A stretch of DNA of 64,000 bases. It comes from Symbiodinium natans. Taxonomy: Eukaryota > Sar > Dinophyceae > Suessiales > Symbiodiniaceae. Positions within the stretch are counted from its first letter, which is position 1; every line of letters starts with the position of its first letter. The position numbers were made by a program, and so were the translations under genes. The DNA lies in NCBI GenBank assembly GCA_905221605.1, contig CAJNDS010000469.1, positions 201,001-265,000 of the forward strand, given 5' to 3'. The notes under the pieces were generated by a model. It saw nothing but the letters and a program-made list of their open reading frames with translations. It was not told where the DNA came from and did not search any database. Positions 48,005-58,261 of the stretch are shown here, piece after piece.

Positions 48005-48935
48005 GTCTTCCCGGCCCCGTTATGGCCCAAGAGGCCAAAGACCTGCAACCGCAACGAGGGGTTCAGGGTTTAGGATTTAGGGTTTAGGGTTAGGGTTTAG
48101 GGTTTGGAGGGCCGCGGGTTTAGCGTACGAGGTTTCCCCTAAACCTTAAACACCGAAACCCCCAAACCCAACACCCCATCGTGTGTTATCGGGTCTATCG
48201 GGCTTAGGCAGACCCTCCCTGAGATGGGTCGTAGCTCAGGGCTTCGCCCCAACCATCTACTGCAGCAGCCGAAATCATGGTCAAGATTTTGCCTGATTAA
48301 GGGCTATAGCTGTGTCATGCGGTCATTACCCCTTGAAGATATAAACCCTAAACACTAAACCCTAAGCCCTAAACCCTAAACCCTAAACCCTATCCCACAA
48401 ACAGCCGCAGAGCTCATGCTCAGACTCTGCATGTACCACTCCTGAAGATCATGCCAAGATCGACACATGGGAGCCATCTAGAACGCGCCCCCAACGCCGA
48501 AAAGAGAAGTCGCCCTTCATGAAACCCTAAACCCTAAACCCTAAACCCTAGACCCTAAACCCCAACAATGACCCCTTCCCCACAATCGAGGTGCGCTTCT
48601 GGGCCCCTAGTCACTCGGGGGCTGATCAGTTGAGAAAGCCCCAAGCGCCTGAACCCGATACCCAAACCCTCCTAAACCCTAAATAGAAAACCCCTAAACC
48701 TTAAACCCCAAAACCCTGAAACCTAATCCCTAATCGAAACCCAAACAATCCAACAAACCCTAAACCCTAAGGCCCTATAAACCCTAAACCCTAAACCCTA
48801 AACAGGCCCGAAATCCTAAACCCTAAACAGAAAAGCCGCAAACCCCTCGAAGCCCCAACGCCAGACCGACCCTCAGCCCCCCTTTGAAGGTGAGAGTTAG
48901 CCATGCCTCGCCACTGTGGATGGCAAAGGAGAGGC
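48005..48935 (-). CDS. ABC transporter nucleotide-binding domain, two micro-exons
   Basis: Exon a (48935-48907, 29 nt) follows gaccttgccag and reads LSFAIHSGE, ending phase 0 at GCATGG, a GC donor. Exon b (48042-48005, 38 nt) follows gcggttgcag and reads VFGLLGHNGAGK plus T, ending at GCCCC, a GC donor. Joined they give GEVFGLLGHNGAGKT, the ABCA-type stretch before and including the Walker A motif (G-x-x-G-x-G-K-T) that binds ATP phosphate. The 864-nt intron holds telomere-like repeats. Signature, Walker B and membrane exons were not found nearby, so this is a piece of a larger or broken gene. Confidence 0.65.
48405..48525 (+). CDS. weak open frame in ABC intron
   Basis: The plus strand reads SRRAHAQTLHVPLLKIMPRS to a stop. 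The minus strand has MKGDFSFRRWGRVLDGSHVS. Neither has good splice sites. Confidence 0.25.
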
Positions 48936-48939
48936 CTGG

Positions 48940-49080
48940 CAAGGTCTAGGGTTTAGGGTTTAGGGATTAGGGTTTGGGGTTCAGGGTTTAGGGTTTAGGG
49001 TTTGGGGTTTAGGGTTAGGGTTTAGGGTTTGGGGTTTAGGGTTTAGGGTTTAGGGTTTAGGGTTTAGAGGCTCTGAATAT
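48940..49080. repeat. TTTAGGG/TTTGGGG array
   Basis: Mixed heptamers upstream (minus sense) of the ABC exon. Confidence 0.9.
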
Positions 49081-49113
49081 GATCCCTTACCCTTATTTCA
49101 AGGGAATTAAAAG

Positions 49114-49199
49114 GATCCGAAGTATGGGCCCTTATTATGTATAGTGTATATAAGGATTCTCTAACAAGGGACCCGAATTTAGGGCCCATACTTCGGATC
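49114..49199. mobile_element. palindromic element, family J
   Basis: GATCCGAAGTATGGGCCC at the left and its exact complement GGGCCCATACTTCGGATC at the right, with a TATA-rich loop. A related ATATGGGCCC/GGCCCATAT pair is at 35.47-35.57 kb. Confidence 0.85.
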
Positions 49200-49434
49200 G
49201 CCCAGCCTAGCAAGGTTTGGGGTTGAGGGTTTAGGGTTTAGGGTTTAGGGTTCAGGGTTTAGGGTTTGGGGTTTATAGAGTTATGCTGTTTAGCGTGTTT
49301 GGGGTTTAGGGCTCAGGGTCTGGGGTTTGGTGATAATATGGTTCATGGTCGCTGTCAAAGAATCTTGTAATTCTGAACTCAAATCTTCTCCAACAAACAA
49401 AACTAAACTAGCTGACCTCCTGGTAAGGGCTGTT

Positions 49435-49515
49435 TAGGGTTTAGGGTTTAGGGTTTAGGGTTTAGGGTTTAGGGTTTAGGGTTTAGGGTTTAGGGTTTAG
49501 GGTTTAGGGTTTCGG
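49435..49515. repeat. TTTAGGG array
   Basis: About eleven heptamers. Confidence 0.95.
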
Positions 49516-50006
49516 GAGGGTGCGCTGTGCCTAACAGCACAAGTCACGTTGCAACCTCGCAGGCTCAGGCAAAAGGGGCGTAGGGCTCGAAGATTTAGAG
49601 TCTAGGGTTGCTGTGGGGGCTTCATATGAAGCAGGGTTTATATTTGTGTTTTTGGTGAGTGTATATAAGGTTTCCTTTTAAAATTGGTGAGTGTATAGTT
49701 TTGGTGTCCTTTTGGGGGTACAAGAAATATATACCCTACTTCATATAGGTCAGGGAACATGAGCCCATAGCATCCTGGACCCAAACTGTTTATGGTTAAG
49801 GGCTTAGCCCTCCCCAAACCCCAAACCCCAAACCCCAAACCCCAAACCCCAAACCCCAACCCCTAAACTCTGACCCCAGACCCTCAACCAGGAACCCTAA
49901 ATCCTAAACCCTAGACCAGAAACCCTAAACCCTAAACCCTAAACCAGAAACCCTAAACCCTAACCCTAAACCCTTCAGGGATTTAGCCCTCTTCTGGTCG
50001 TTTCAG

Positions 50007-50075
50007 CGCGGAAGCGATGTGCAGTCGTTCATTGGCAGCAGGGCCGCAGAGCCCCAAAGAGACGCGAAACCTTAA
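50007..50075 (+). CDS. terminal coding exon
   Basis: Good acceptor cttctggtcgtttcag, 22 codons RGSDVQSFIGSRAAEPQRDA then KP, TAA. Confidence 0.55.
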   Translation, partial: RGSDVQSFIGSRAAEPQRDAKP

Positions 50076-50248
50076 AGCCCCATCATTCCGCACACAGTTT
50101 AGGGCTTTAGTTAGGGGTTTAGGGGTTTAGGGGTTGAGGGGTTTAGGGGTTTAGGGTTTAGGCTTTAGGGTTTAGGGTCCATGCTTGCCTTACAATTACA
50201 CCGCTTTAACCCCATAGATCCTTCAACCGCAAGCCCTTCGGCCCTTAC

Positions 50249-50332
50249 GTGGGATATGCAGCGTCCGGACGGGCCGGAGACGAAGTCTTGTCCTGAAATA
50301 GCCGTGTAGGCCGCAATCTCCCGATAGAGCCG
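50249..50332 (-). CDS. coding exon, function unknown
   Basis: 28 open codons RLYREIAAYTAISGQDFVSG then PSGRCISH, ending at a canonical GTAAGG donor. The acceptor may be upstream or the internal gctatttcag. Confidence 0.5.
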
Positions 50333-51080
50333 AGAACAATCCCTAAATTCTGGAATCTCCTGATTCTTGTATGTTTACGGTACACTTAGGTATCTATAAA
50401 CCTACTCAAACCCCGAAACCCTGAAGACCCTTGCGCTGCGTAGCGCGAAGACTCCTCGGCGTGCACCACGGGGTCTTGGGTCGTTCGAGTACTCTCACAA
50501 CCTAACAGCCCTGTTTACGCGTTTCTAGTCTGGGCCACGCAGGGGCATGAGGGCTTGTAGGGCTTAAAAACAACGCAGTTCCCTGAACCGTAAACCTTAA
50601 ACCCCAACCCCTAAACTCCAAGCCCTAAACCCGAAACCCTAAACCCTAAACCCTGAACCGCAACGTCTTTGAGTGCTTGGCGCCCTAAAGTCTGAACCGA
50701 ACATGAACACGCCGTAGCCGTAAACCCCTAAAACGCAAGCTTTCCCTAGTCCCGTTTAGGGTTTAGGGTTATGGGGTCTGTGCCTGGGTTTGGGATTGCG
50801 GTTCAGGGTTTAGAGCTTCTGGGTGCAGGGTTTGGACAGGGTTGTAGGGCTTGTGGGGGGTTGAAGGGTAAAGCTTACTTCACCAATAACCAAGGGGAAA
50901 CAAAGGTTAAACTTTACTCCTCCTACTAAGGAAGCCCTTAAAAAGTTAAAGTTCAACTGTTGGCTATAAGTAAGAAAGGGGCAAAGAACTCCACTGGGGG
51001 CCTAAGACTTCTACTAAACCCTAAACCCTAGCCCTAAACCCTAAACCCTAAACCCTAAACCCTAAACCCTAAACCCTAAA
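50333..51080. other. unique sequence, partial family I, CCCTAAA
   Basis: AAGCTTACTTCACCAATAACC to GGCTATAAGTAAG (50871-50970) is a diverged family I-like hairpin. CCCTAAA at 51015-51078. Confidence 0.45.
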
Positions 51081-51084
51081 AGTC

Positions 51085-51165
51085 CCTGGGGCTCACCCGG
51101 ATGCGTTCAGCCAAGCGTGGCATCGGGCATTTCCGTGCCGGCAGTAGCCGATGGAGTCCCTTTTT
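51085..51165 (-). CDS. candidate coding exon
   Basis: The minus strand reads RLLPARKCPMPRLAERIR then a canonical GTGAGC donor. The plus strand reads VPGAHPDAFSQAWHRAFP to a stop. Splice sites favour minus. Confidence 0.4.
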
Positions 51166-51189
51166 GGGACGCTTTCGGGGTTTCAATAG

Positions 51190-51780
51190 GCCAACGGCCC
51201 TAAACCCTAAACCCTAAACCCTAAACCCTAAACCCTAAACCCTAAACCCTGAACCCTGAACCCTGAACCCTCAACCCTGAACCCTAGACCCTAGACCCTA
51301 AGGAATCCGGAGGTGAAACCACAAGCCATGAACTAAACCCTACCCTAAACCCTAAACCCTAAACCCTAAACCCTGAACCCTGAACCCTGAACCCTGAACC
51401 CTGAACCCTAAACCCTAATCACCATGACACTGTGACACCCCAAAAGGCCCAGACCGAGCTGTACCTAAGCCCGACACCTGTCCTTTCCAATGCCTCAAAA
51501 ATCGCGGGCTTTGTTGGGGGCAGAGGCGAAAGAAACAGCAAACAGCTATAAACCCTGAAGCCTGACACCCTAAACCCTGAAACCCTGAATCCTGAAACCC
51601 TGAAACCCTCAACCCTGAACCCTGAAACCCTGAACCTCCTAAACCTGAAACCCTGAAACCCTACACCCTTAAACCCTAAACCCTACACCCTGACACCCTA
51701 AACCCTAAACCCTAAACCCTACACCCTGACCCCCTAAACCCTAAACCCTAACCCCTAAACCCTAAACTCTCAACTCCCGA
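51190..51780. repeat. CCCTAAA/CCCTGAA/CCCTACA arrays
   Basis: CCCTAAA at 51193-51250, CCCTGAA blocks at 51250-51290 and 51370-51410, CCCTGAAA and CCCTACA variants at 51560-51740. Confidence 0.85.
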
Positions 51781-51781
51781 G

Positions 51782-52111
51782 CTTCCCAAAGGATCTCTCC
51801 GTTCGCTGTAAGGCACTTGTGTCCACCTACACTCTAAGGGTAGTTCCATGGTCCCTTCGCATGGGCCCTTAAAAAAGGGTTTAGGGTTTAGGGTTTAGGG
51901 TTTAGGGTTTAGCGTTTGGGGTTTAGGGTAATTCCATGGTCCCTTCCTTGCATCAGAACCGTTTAAAGGAGGCTAGGGACCAGAGTAAGGGCCCATGTAG
52001 CTACCCTTAGATACACAGCAATCGCGCACCGGGGGCCGCGAGGAAGCGTAGAGAAACAGGATGGGACAATTAGGCCTCTTTCATCCGACCATCCGCTCGA
52101 AGCAGGGCCGT
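51782..52111 (+). CDS. coding segment interrupted by family K
   Basis: Left part (51782-51832) reads SFPKDLSVRCKALVSTYT. Right part (52012-52111) reads YTAIAHRGPRGSVEKQDGT then IRPLSSDHPLEAGPFSS. Removing the element with one TACAC copy joins them into one frame (VSTYTAIAHRG). I could not place a donor that gives the same result by splicing, so this may instead be a broken gene. Confidence 0.5.
51833..52011. mobile_element. family K with target duplication and internal TTTAGGG
   Basis: TCTAAGGGTAGTTCCATGG to CCCATGTAGCTACCCTTAGA, flanked by TACAC on both sides. After CCCTTAAAAAA a TTTAGGG run is inserted and part of the arm (GGTAATTCCATGGTCCC) is repeated. Confidence 0.9.
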
Positions 52112-52219
52112 TCTCAAGCCCTAAACCCTAAAACCCTAAATCCTCAGCCCCAAGTCCTAAACCCCTAAACCCGAAACCCTAAACCCTAAACCCTGGTATA
52201 TCTAGATTCGAGTTGGCAG

Positions 52220-52261
52220 GCACAAGGCAGACCCTCAAGGCCTGCCTGAATGCGGCTTTGG
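52220..52261 (+). CDS. short candidate exon
   Basis: Acceptor cgagttggcag followed by G, TRQTLKACLNAAL or HKADPQGLPECGF, donor GTTTAGG. Confidence 0.4.
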
Positions 52262-53891
52262 GTTTAGGATTCAAGGGTTTGAAGCCTCAATCCTCAAGCC
52301 TTGAAAGCCTAGGGCTTAGGGTTTGGGGTTAAGGGTTTAGGGTTTAGGGTTTAGGATCCTGAACAGAACCTATACCACTGCATGGACTAGGGTTTAGCGT
52401 TTAGGGCTTCCTAAAAACGGACCACTTGGAAAACTCTAAACGAAGCCCAGGCGCGCAAATTTAATTGAAGCATCAGAGGCTGTTCCAAACAATGGTCCCT
52501 TTCTCTGGGTGCTAGGGTTTGGGGTTTATAGGCTTTATAGCCCCTTAAACCCCAAACCCTAAACTACACTAGTGAACTGCTAACTGCTTAAGAACCCCCC
52601 AACAAATCAAAACATGATCTTTCTCACAGGGGCAAAATAGGGCTTTTCATTTTGATTTTCGGGGTTCCCAACCCCCCAAACCCTGAAGCCTAAACCCCAA
52701 AACCCAAACCCTGAACTGTAGCAATGAAGCCCCAAGAAAGGGACCAGAAGTTGAGAGAACCGCTCGCATGCACAGCGGAGGAAACTTGGCGGCTGAGGGG
52801 AGGTGGAACCTCTGACATATTTTAGGGTCATGCTCAGGGTTTAGGGCTTAAGGTTTAGGGTTTAGGGTTTAGGGTTTAGGGTTTAGGGCTGTCCGAAACT
52901 CCGGGATCCCTCCTTTGGGATGAGGGGGAGAAGAAGGGTTCGAACATGATGGTGTATATAGAAACAGGTATAGGGTTTAGGGTTTAGGGCGCCATGCTTC
53001 TTTATTGAATTCTGTCCCAGCTCACAAACCCCGGTTCAGTTCCCGGCGGCCGTGGCGCAGGGCTCATGAACTCTTAAAACCTATAAACCCTAAACCCTAA
53101 ACCCTAACCCTAAACCCTAAACCCTAAACCCTTAACCCTAAACCCTGTACCTTTCCTCTATCTCCTCTGCGGTCAAGCTCTGGCGGGGCCCAGGTCCGGG
53201 TCGCCTGGGCAAGGGGTATCCTAGACCCCAAAAGGGCCCAGACACCTCAGAGGGTTTAGGGTTTAGGGTTTAGGGTTTGGGGTTTGGGGTTTGGGGTTTA
53301 GGGTTTAGGGTTTAGGGTTTAGGGTTTGGGGTTTGGGGATTGGGGTTTAGGCTTTAGGGTTTGGGGTTTAGGATTTAGGGCGTGCGAAAGAGAAGCGCGC
53401 TTTGTGAGCGCGCATTAGTCTGCAGGCCTGCCCACGCCAACTCTTTCTCGTATTTTTCCAGAGCACATGTACTCAACCCTAAACCCTAAACCCTAAACCC
53501 TAAACCCTTAACCCTAAACCCTAAACCTCTTGACGGAAGGCGGGTGACTTTGTTCACTTGGGTCGCTTGGTGCACTTGGGTCACTCGAACTCTTGGGTCG
53601 AAGCATGCTTGGCGAATGCTCTAGAAACCCTAAACCCTAAACCCTAAACCCTAAAAGCACTAGCGACCTAGAACCTGAGTACTCTAGAACCCTGAAACCC
53701 CCTGAAATCCTGAAATCCTCAATCCCTAACATCCAGAAACTCAAAAACCTGAAATCCCCAAACCCGACCCTAAACCCTAAACCCTAAGCCCTAACCCTAA
53801 ACCCTAAACCCTGAACCCTAAACCCTGAACCCTAAACCCTGAACCCTAAACCCTAAGCCCTAAGCCCTAAGCCCTAAACCCTAAACCCCAG
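52262..53891. repeat. telomere-like tracts, no supported gene
   Basis: TTTAGGG at 52830-52885, CCCTAAA at 53080-53150, TTTAGGG/TTTGGGG at 53255-53370, CCCTAAA at 53475-53528 and 53755-53890. Confidence 0.6.
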
Positions 53892-53948
53892 CTGGAAGCT
53901 GCTCGGCCGAGGGTCGCGGAGGTTTCTGCCGCGGCCCAAAGCAACTGA
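53892..53948 (+). CDS. terminal coding exon
   Basis: Acceptor taaaccccag, 18 codons LEAARPRVAEVSAAAQSN, TGA. Confidence 0.45.
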   Translation: MEAARPRVAEVSAAAQSN

Positions 53949-53989
53949 GGGAGCTGAAGGCCTAGGCGTGGCGCTGCTGGCTTTTGGGA

Positions 53990-54110
53990 GTTTAGGGTTT
54001 AGGGTTTAGGGTTTAGGGTTTGGGGTTTGGGGTTTGGGGTTTGGGGTTTGGGGTTTGGGGTTTGGGGTTTGGGGTTTGGGGTTTAGGGTGTGGGGTTTAG
54101 GGTTTAGGGT
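53990..54110. repeat. TTTAGGG then TTTGGGG array
   Basis: Nine or ten TTTGGGG units inside TTTAGGG. Confidence 0.95.
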
Positions 54111-54419
54111 TTGTTTGGGTTTTCGGGCTTGGGATTTGGGATTTAGGGCTCACGCTTCACTTGACAGCGCCTGTCCGTTTAGCCTTTGCTGTCTTTTGGA
54201 CTGGCAGCCACCCACCTAAATCTAAGCCCGATGCTTGTTCAGGAGCCTAAATTCGGTGACACTGGTGCCTTAAGGACCACATGAACGCTATAAGGGGTTA
54301 TGCTTCAATTACCCTATAGGGAGTATAGTAGTATCGGGTTTTTGACCCCAATTTTAAAGTTCGTTTCTTCCCCAAGGTGCGACATCCTAGAGCACATAAT
54401 CAAGTTCCGAGAATGGTAA

Positions 54420-54512
54420 ACCCCTAAACCCTAACCCTACACCCTACACCCTACACCCTACACCCTAAACCCTAAACCCTAAACCCTAAACCCTAAACCC
54501 TAAACCCTAACA
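54420..54512. repeat. CCCTACA then CCCTAAA array
   Basis: Four CCCTACA units followed by CCCTAAA. Confidence 0.9.
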
Positions 54513-54594
54513 CTGAGTTTCGTTCATTCGAACCCAGGCAGTGACAAGACTAGGCTCATGGTACTCTTGGAAGGTCAGATCAAGAGAAGCCCTC

Positions 54595-55320
54595 AAGATA
54601 TAGATATAGATACAGATATAGATATAAATAAAAAAACTATTTAAATAAAAAAAATGTATATATATATATATGTATATATATATAGAGATATAGATATAGG
54701 TTTCTAGGGTTCAGGGCTAAGGTGAGTTGAGTGGCTTCGGAGTTTAGGGTTTAGTGGGTATCCCAAACTCCTGAACCCTAACCCCCCCCTCCCCCCCTAA
54801 AACACTACAACCCTAAACCCCAAACCCTAAACCCTACACCCTAAACCCCAAACCCTAAACCCTAAACCCTACCCCCCAAACCCTAAACCCTACCCCCCCC
54901 CCCCCCCCCCCCCCCCCCGAAGCGCACTCCCGAGACGGCGGCCGTATAAGCGGCTGCAACGATCTCGTTGACGCGCTGCTGGAAGAAGCTGTCGGACTCC
55001 CTTGGAAGACAGGGCTTTGGGCTTTAACTTTCATGATATGTATATATATATATACATATATAGATATAGACATAGATATAGATACAGATATAGATATAAA
55101 TATAGATATAGATATGAGTATAGTATGTTCAAGAGCTCGTCGGCCATATGTATGTGAGGGTTTAGGGTTTCTGGTTTAGGGCTTAGGGTTTACAATATAT
55201 ATATATATATATATTTATAGATACATCTCAATATATGTGTGGATATATATATATATATGTATATCTATACATACACATACATACACTGTGTATAGATACA
55301 CACATATATATATATATGCA
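54595..55320. repeat. GATATA/TATA microsatellites with C tract
   Basis: TAGATA-type repeats at 54597-54700, 55040-55115 and 55193-55315, a C homopolymer at 54893-54918 and CCCTAAA at 54810-54890. Confidence 0.9.
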
Positions 55321-56010
55321 AGCGTAGGGTTTTTCTGGGTTCTGGGATGTCCGAGTCCACGGATCTGAGACTCTAAAAAAAACAGGGGGCTCAGGGTTTA
55401 GGGTTTGGAGTTGTGGGTTTTAGGGTATAGGGCTTTCAGGGTTCCTGGTATAGGGTTTGGAGTTTGAGGGTTTTAGGGTATAGGGTTTTAGGGTTCCGGG
55501 TTTGGGGTTTTAGGGTTTAGGGCTTGAGGTTTGGGAGCTTTGATTGTTTACTTGTGCACTGATTATGAACTGGTACAGAACGGGTAACGATTTTGTCTCC
55601 TGTACTACACACTTTAGATGTGCTGTTCGGTGGGGAAAGGGGCTCCCCCTGATTCGACAGAGTAGGATTTCCCCTGATTCTGCAATCTCTCACTTGAGAA
55701 ACTCGGAAGAATTGAAAACCTTTAACAGTTCAAACTATTGCTTACTGTAACAGGCAAGAATGGAACAGAACATATCACAAGATAATGGACTCTCACAGAA
55801 GAGACGAGAAGAGAGCGTTGAACATCACAGGTTCAAACACCATAGACTGGCACAACAAAATGGAGCAGAACAGAAAAGAAGAGCACATCAACGACACAGA
55901 ATGTGAGAGAAGGACTACACCCACATGAACGAAGTTAGCACACCAAGCGAGAAAATCTTCATTATAGCATGCTGCAGCATGGTGGAGTATCACATTACAA
56001 AAAAGCAACA
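55321..56010. other. TTTAGGG-like tracts then array-free 470-bp block
   Basis: Degenerate GGGTTTTAGGG sequence to 55530. The block 55540-56010 is repeat-free and open in several frames but gives no credible exon. Confidence 0.4.
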
Positions 56011-56019
56011 CAAACCCCT

Positions 56020-56254
56020 GAACCCTAAACCCTGAGCCCTAAGCCCTAAACCCTGAACCCTAAGCCCTAAACCCTAATCCGTAATCCGTAAACCCTAAAC
56101 CCTAAACCCAAAAGCCTAAAGCCTAAAGCCGAAACCCGAAACCCTAAACCCGAAACCCTGAACCCTAGACCCTAGACCCTAGACCCTAGCCCCCAGACCC
56201 TAAACCCTAAACCCTAAACCCCAGACCCTAAACCCCAAACCCTAAACCCTGAAC
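56020..56254. repeat. CCCTAAA/CCCTAGA array
   Basis: Mixed units including CCCTAGA and CCGAAA. Confidence 0.85.
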
Positions 56255-56334
56255 CCCACGCGAAAGACCAGGCCCCTCGGCTCCGCCGCGTCCTCCACGG
56301 CCGGCTCAGGGGCTGAGGCGCCTGGTCCCGGAGG
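56255..56334 (-). CDS. coding exon, acidic linker
   Basis: Minus-strand acceptor cacaccctaactcgag, 26 codons PPGPGASAPEPAVEDAAEPR then GLVFRV, ending before GTTCAGGG. A Pro/Ala/Glu-rich linker. The plus reading (KDQAPRLRRVLHGRLRG, stop) is an alternative. Confidence 0.45.
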
Positions 56335-56424
56335 CTCGAGTTAGGGTGTGTAGGGTTTAGGGTTTAGGGTTTAGGGTTTAAGGTTTAAGGTTTAGGGTTT
56401 AGGGTTTAGGGTTTTGAGGGTGTC

Positions 56425-56506
56425 ATATAGGGTTTACTAATAGTATTCTCTTATGGTCCTTATGTTATATACAATAAGCCTATTCTAATTATTAAGGCCC
56501 CTAGAT
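56425..56506. mobile_element. family E (copy 5)
   Basis: TTTACTAATAGTATTCTCTT to TTCTAATTATTAAGGCCCCTA. The left terminus is replaced by TATAGGG. Confidence 0.65.
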
Positions 56507-56588
56507 TAGAGTTTAGAGCGTAGGGTTGCTTCATATGGGCTTTGGCTCCAGGGCTTAGAGGGTCTCGTGCTTCGGGTTTATTGGACTT

Positions 56589-56589
<1 letters not shown>

Positions 56590-56626
<37 letters not shown>
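56590..56626. repeat. G homopolymer, about 36 nt
   Basis: The longest single-base run in the window. Confidence 0.95.
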
Positions 56627-57029
56627 GAGGGCCATTTGAGGGGTTCAAGGGCCTTAAAGGGTGTAACACTGCAAGGGTTAGAGACTTAACCGGTTTAGGT
56701 CAGTAGTTTCGAGCTGGTTACAGTCTAAGTGCTTCATTGGCGGTGCGGGGTTAGGATGCATAAGGGTGTTGGGTTAGTTCTCAGGGTTTTGGGGGCTACA
56801 TGTTAAGGGCTCCGGGCCTACCCTAAACCCTAAGCCCTAAACCCTAAACCCTAAACCCTAAACCGTAAACCCTAAACCCTAAACCCTAAACCCCAAACCC
56901 TAAATCCTTAGGTCTTCTTTTTCGGGCTCAAGGGGTAGGGGATGGGCACCAGGGGTTCGCCAAGGGTCACTGCAGGGATCCCTTGCGGGTTTCCTGGTGG
57001 GAGAATGGGATGTCCCAGGCCCATCCCGG

Positions 57030-57080
57030 GTTTAGGGTTTAGGGTTTAGGGTTTAGGGTTTAGGGTTTAGGGTTTAGGGT
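57030..57080. repeat. TTTAGGG array
   Basis: About eight heptamers. Confidence 0.95.
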
Positions 57081-57167
57081 TTAGGGTTGATCTGGAGCGG
57101 CTGGTGAACTTAATACGCGGACACATGTCGGCGTCTCATCGTACCGCAGCTTGACAATGAAGAAGAC
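57081..57167 (-). CDS. coding exon, function unknown
   Basis: Minus-strand acceptor gcatgaaagcag followed by G, VFFIVKLRYDETPTCVRV then LSSPAAPDQP with TAA, or a GT donor at GTATTAAG. The plus frame DLERLVNLIRGHMSASHR is an alternative. Confidence 0.5.
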   Translation of the reverse strand, partial: VFFIVKLRYDETPTCVRVLSSPAAPDQP

Positions 57168-57270
57168 CTGCTTTCATGCCTTGTTCCAAGGCATACTGAC
57201 ACCAGCTTTTCAGAATTGAGCCAATGAAAAGGCCGGCTCCATGCGACACAGGAGCAGCAGCAACTTGTAC

Positions 57271-57410
57271 GTGGAGATTCAGGGTACATAGCAACCGCTT
57301 ATAAGTGTTGTCAGAGCCGACCTATAAGCCCCTTAAGTACCCTAATAGGGTTACAATTGGGTTATAAGCACAGTTCTAATTGGGTTTACTAAGTACCCTG
57401 AACCTCCAAG
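57271..57410. mobile_element. palindromic element, family F (copy 8)
   Basis: GTGGAGATTCAGGGTACATA to GTACCCTGAACCTCCAAG, with CCCCTTAAGTACCCTAATAGGG inside. Confidence 0.85.
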
Positions 57411-57425
57411 TAGGTGTTTCAGCAC

Positions 57426-57475
57426 CGTCCCAGTGTTGGCCCCTGTGAGCTTGCCGAAGGACGCACAAGGCTGAA
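57426..57475 (+). CDS. candidate exon after family F
   Basis: Acceptor taggtgtttcag, HRPSVGPCELAEGRTRLKG. The frame stays open further. Confidence 0.35.
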
Positions 57476-57842
57476 GGGTTCAGGTTATAGGGCCCCGGGG
57501 GCTGCAGGGCTTAAGAGGCTTATAAGCCCTAAACCCTAAACCTTGAGCCTTAAACCCTCAACAGGGTTTAGAGTTCGAGTACAAGGCTTAGGAATAGGGT
57601 TCAGGGTCGCATTCCAAAACCACGAACTCTTCGTGAGCCGCTCGAAGAAGTTTTTAGGGTTTAGGGTTCAGGGTTTAGGGTGCGTAGTTTGGCTTGGAGG
57701 TACGTGCAGGGTTTGGCACTGGCGGCGTACAGATCCCGGAGCCCTGAACCTTGCAGCCAAGAGCCCCCTGGCTTGAACCGGGTAGCACACAACCGAGCTT
57801 CATACTGAGCCAGCATAGGCACCGGAGTTAGCTGTTGGGGCT

Positions 57843-58079
57843 GTGGAGGGGGTGACCATCGTCCGATTGGCTTCTCCGGGGTTCGGGAAGTTTCTGGAAA
57901 ACCCGCAGTACAACTTTAGTGGTCTCAGGGCTTGTGGAGAACATTCCCCTAACATGGAGCCGAGACGTGCGACACTCCCGCCTTCGGGGGCCTCCGCGCG
58001 GGGAACGTCCTGGAGAGCTTGCACGGGGTTCGGTGGGGGTTTCAGGGATCAGGTCGGGGGCCTTGGGCGGGTGCCCTAA
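57843..58079 (+). CDS. weak open frame, both strands open
   Basis: The plus strand includes VRLASPGFGKFLENPQYNFS. The minus strand (58024-57800) includes PRAEAPEGGSVARLGSMLGE. The region is array-free and probably coding on one strand, but the choice cannot be made by eye. Confidence 0.3.
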   Translation: MEGVTIVRLASPGFGKFLENPQYNFSGLRACGEHSPNMEPRRATLPPSGASARGTSWRACTGFGGGFRDQVGGLGRVP

Positions 58080-58145
58080 GCCCTAAACCCTAAACTCGAC
58101 ACCCGAAACCCTACACCCCAAACCAGACACGAACCTGGCGCAGGG

Positions 58146-58232
58146 TATGTGCTCCCCTTTTTGGTGGTGGTTACTTCTATACACAGCAACCCAGAACAAA
58201 GAGTGCAAAAAATGTACCGCTGGGCTGCCAAG
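58146..58232. mobile_element. family A (copy 7, left end lost)
   Basis: GTGCTCCCCTTTTTGGTGGTG to ACCGCTGGGCTGCCAAG. Confidence 0.7.
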
Positions 58233-58261
58233 AGGATGTCGAATTTATCTTGCATTTGAGG

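Noticed and set aside
56590-56626. Assembly gap at the long G tract
   Set aside because: No N bases, and similar G/C tracts recur. The length may still be inaccurate.
57843-57930. Calpain-like domain from the string ENPQY
   Set aside because: Only a few residues recall the NPQ(F/Y) motif. No preceding W-x-x-G-x-A-G-G-C was found, and the other strand is open.
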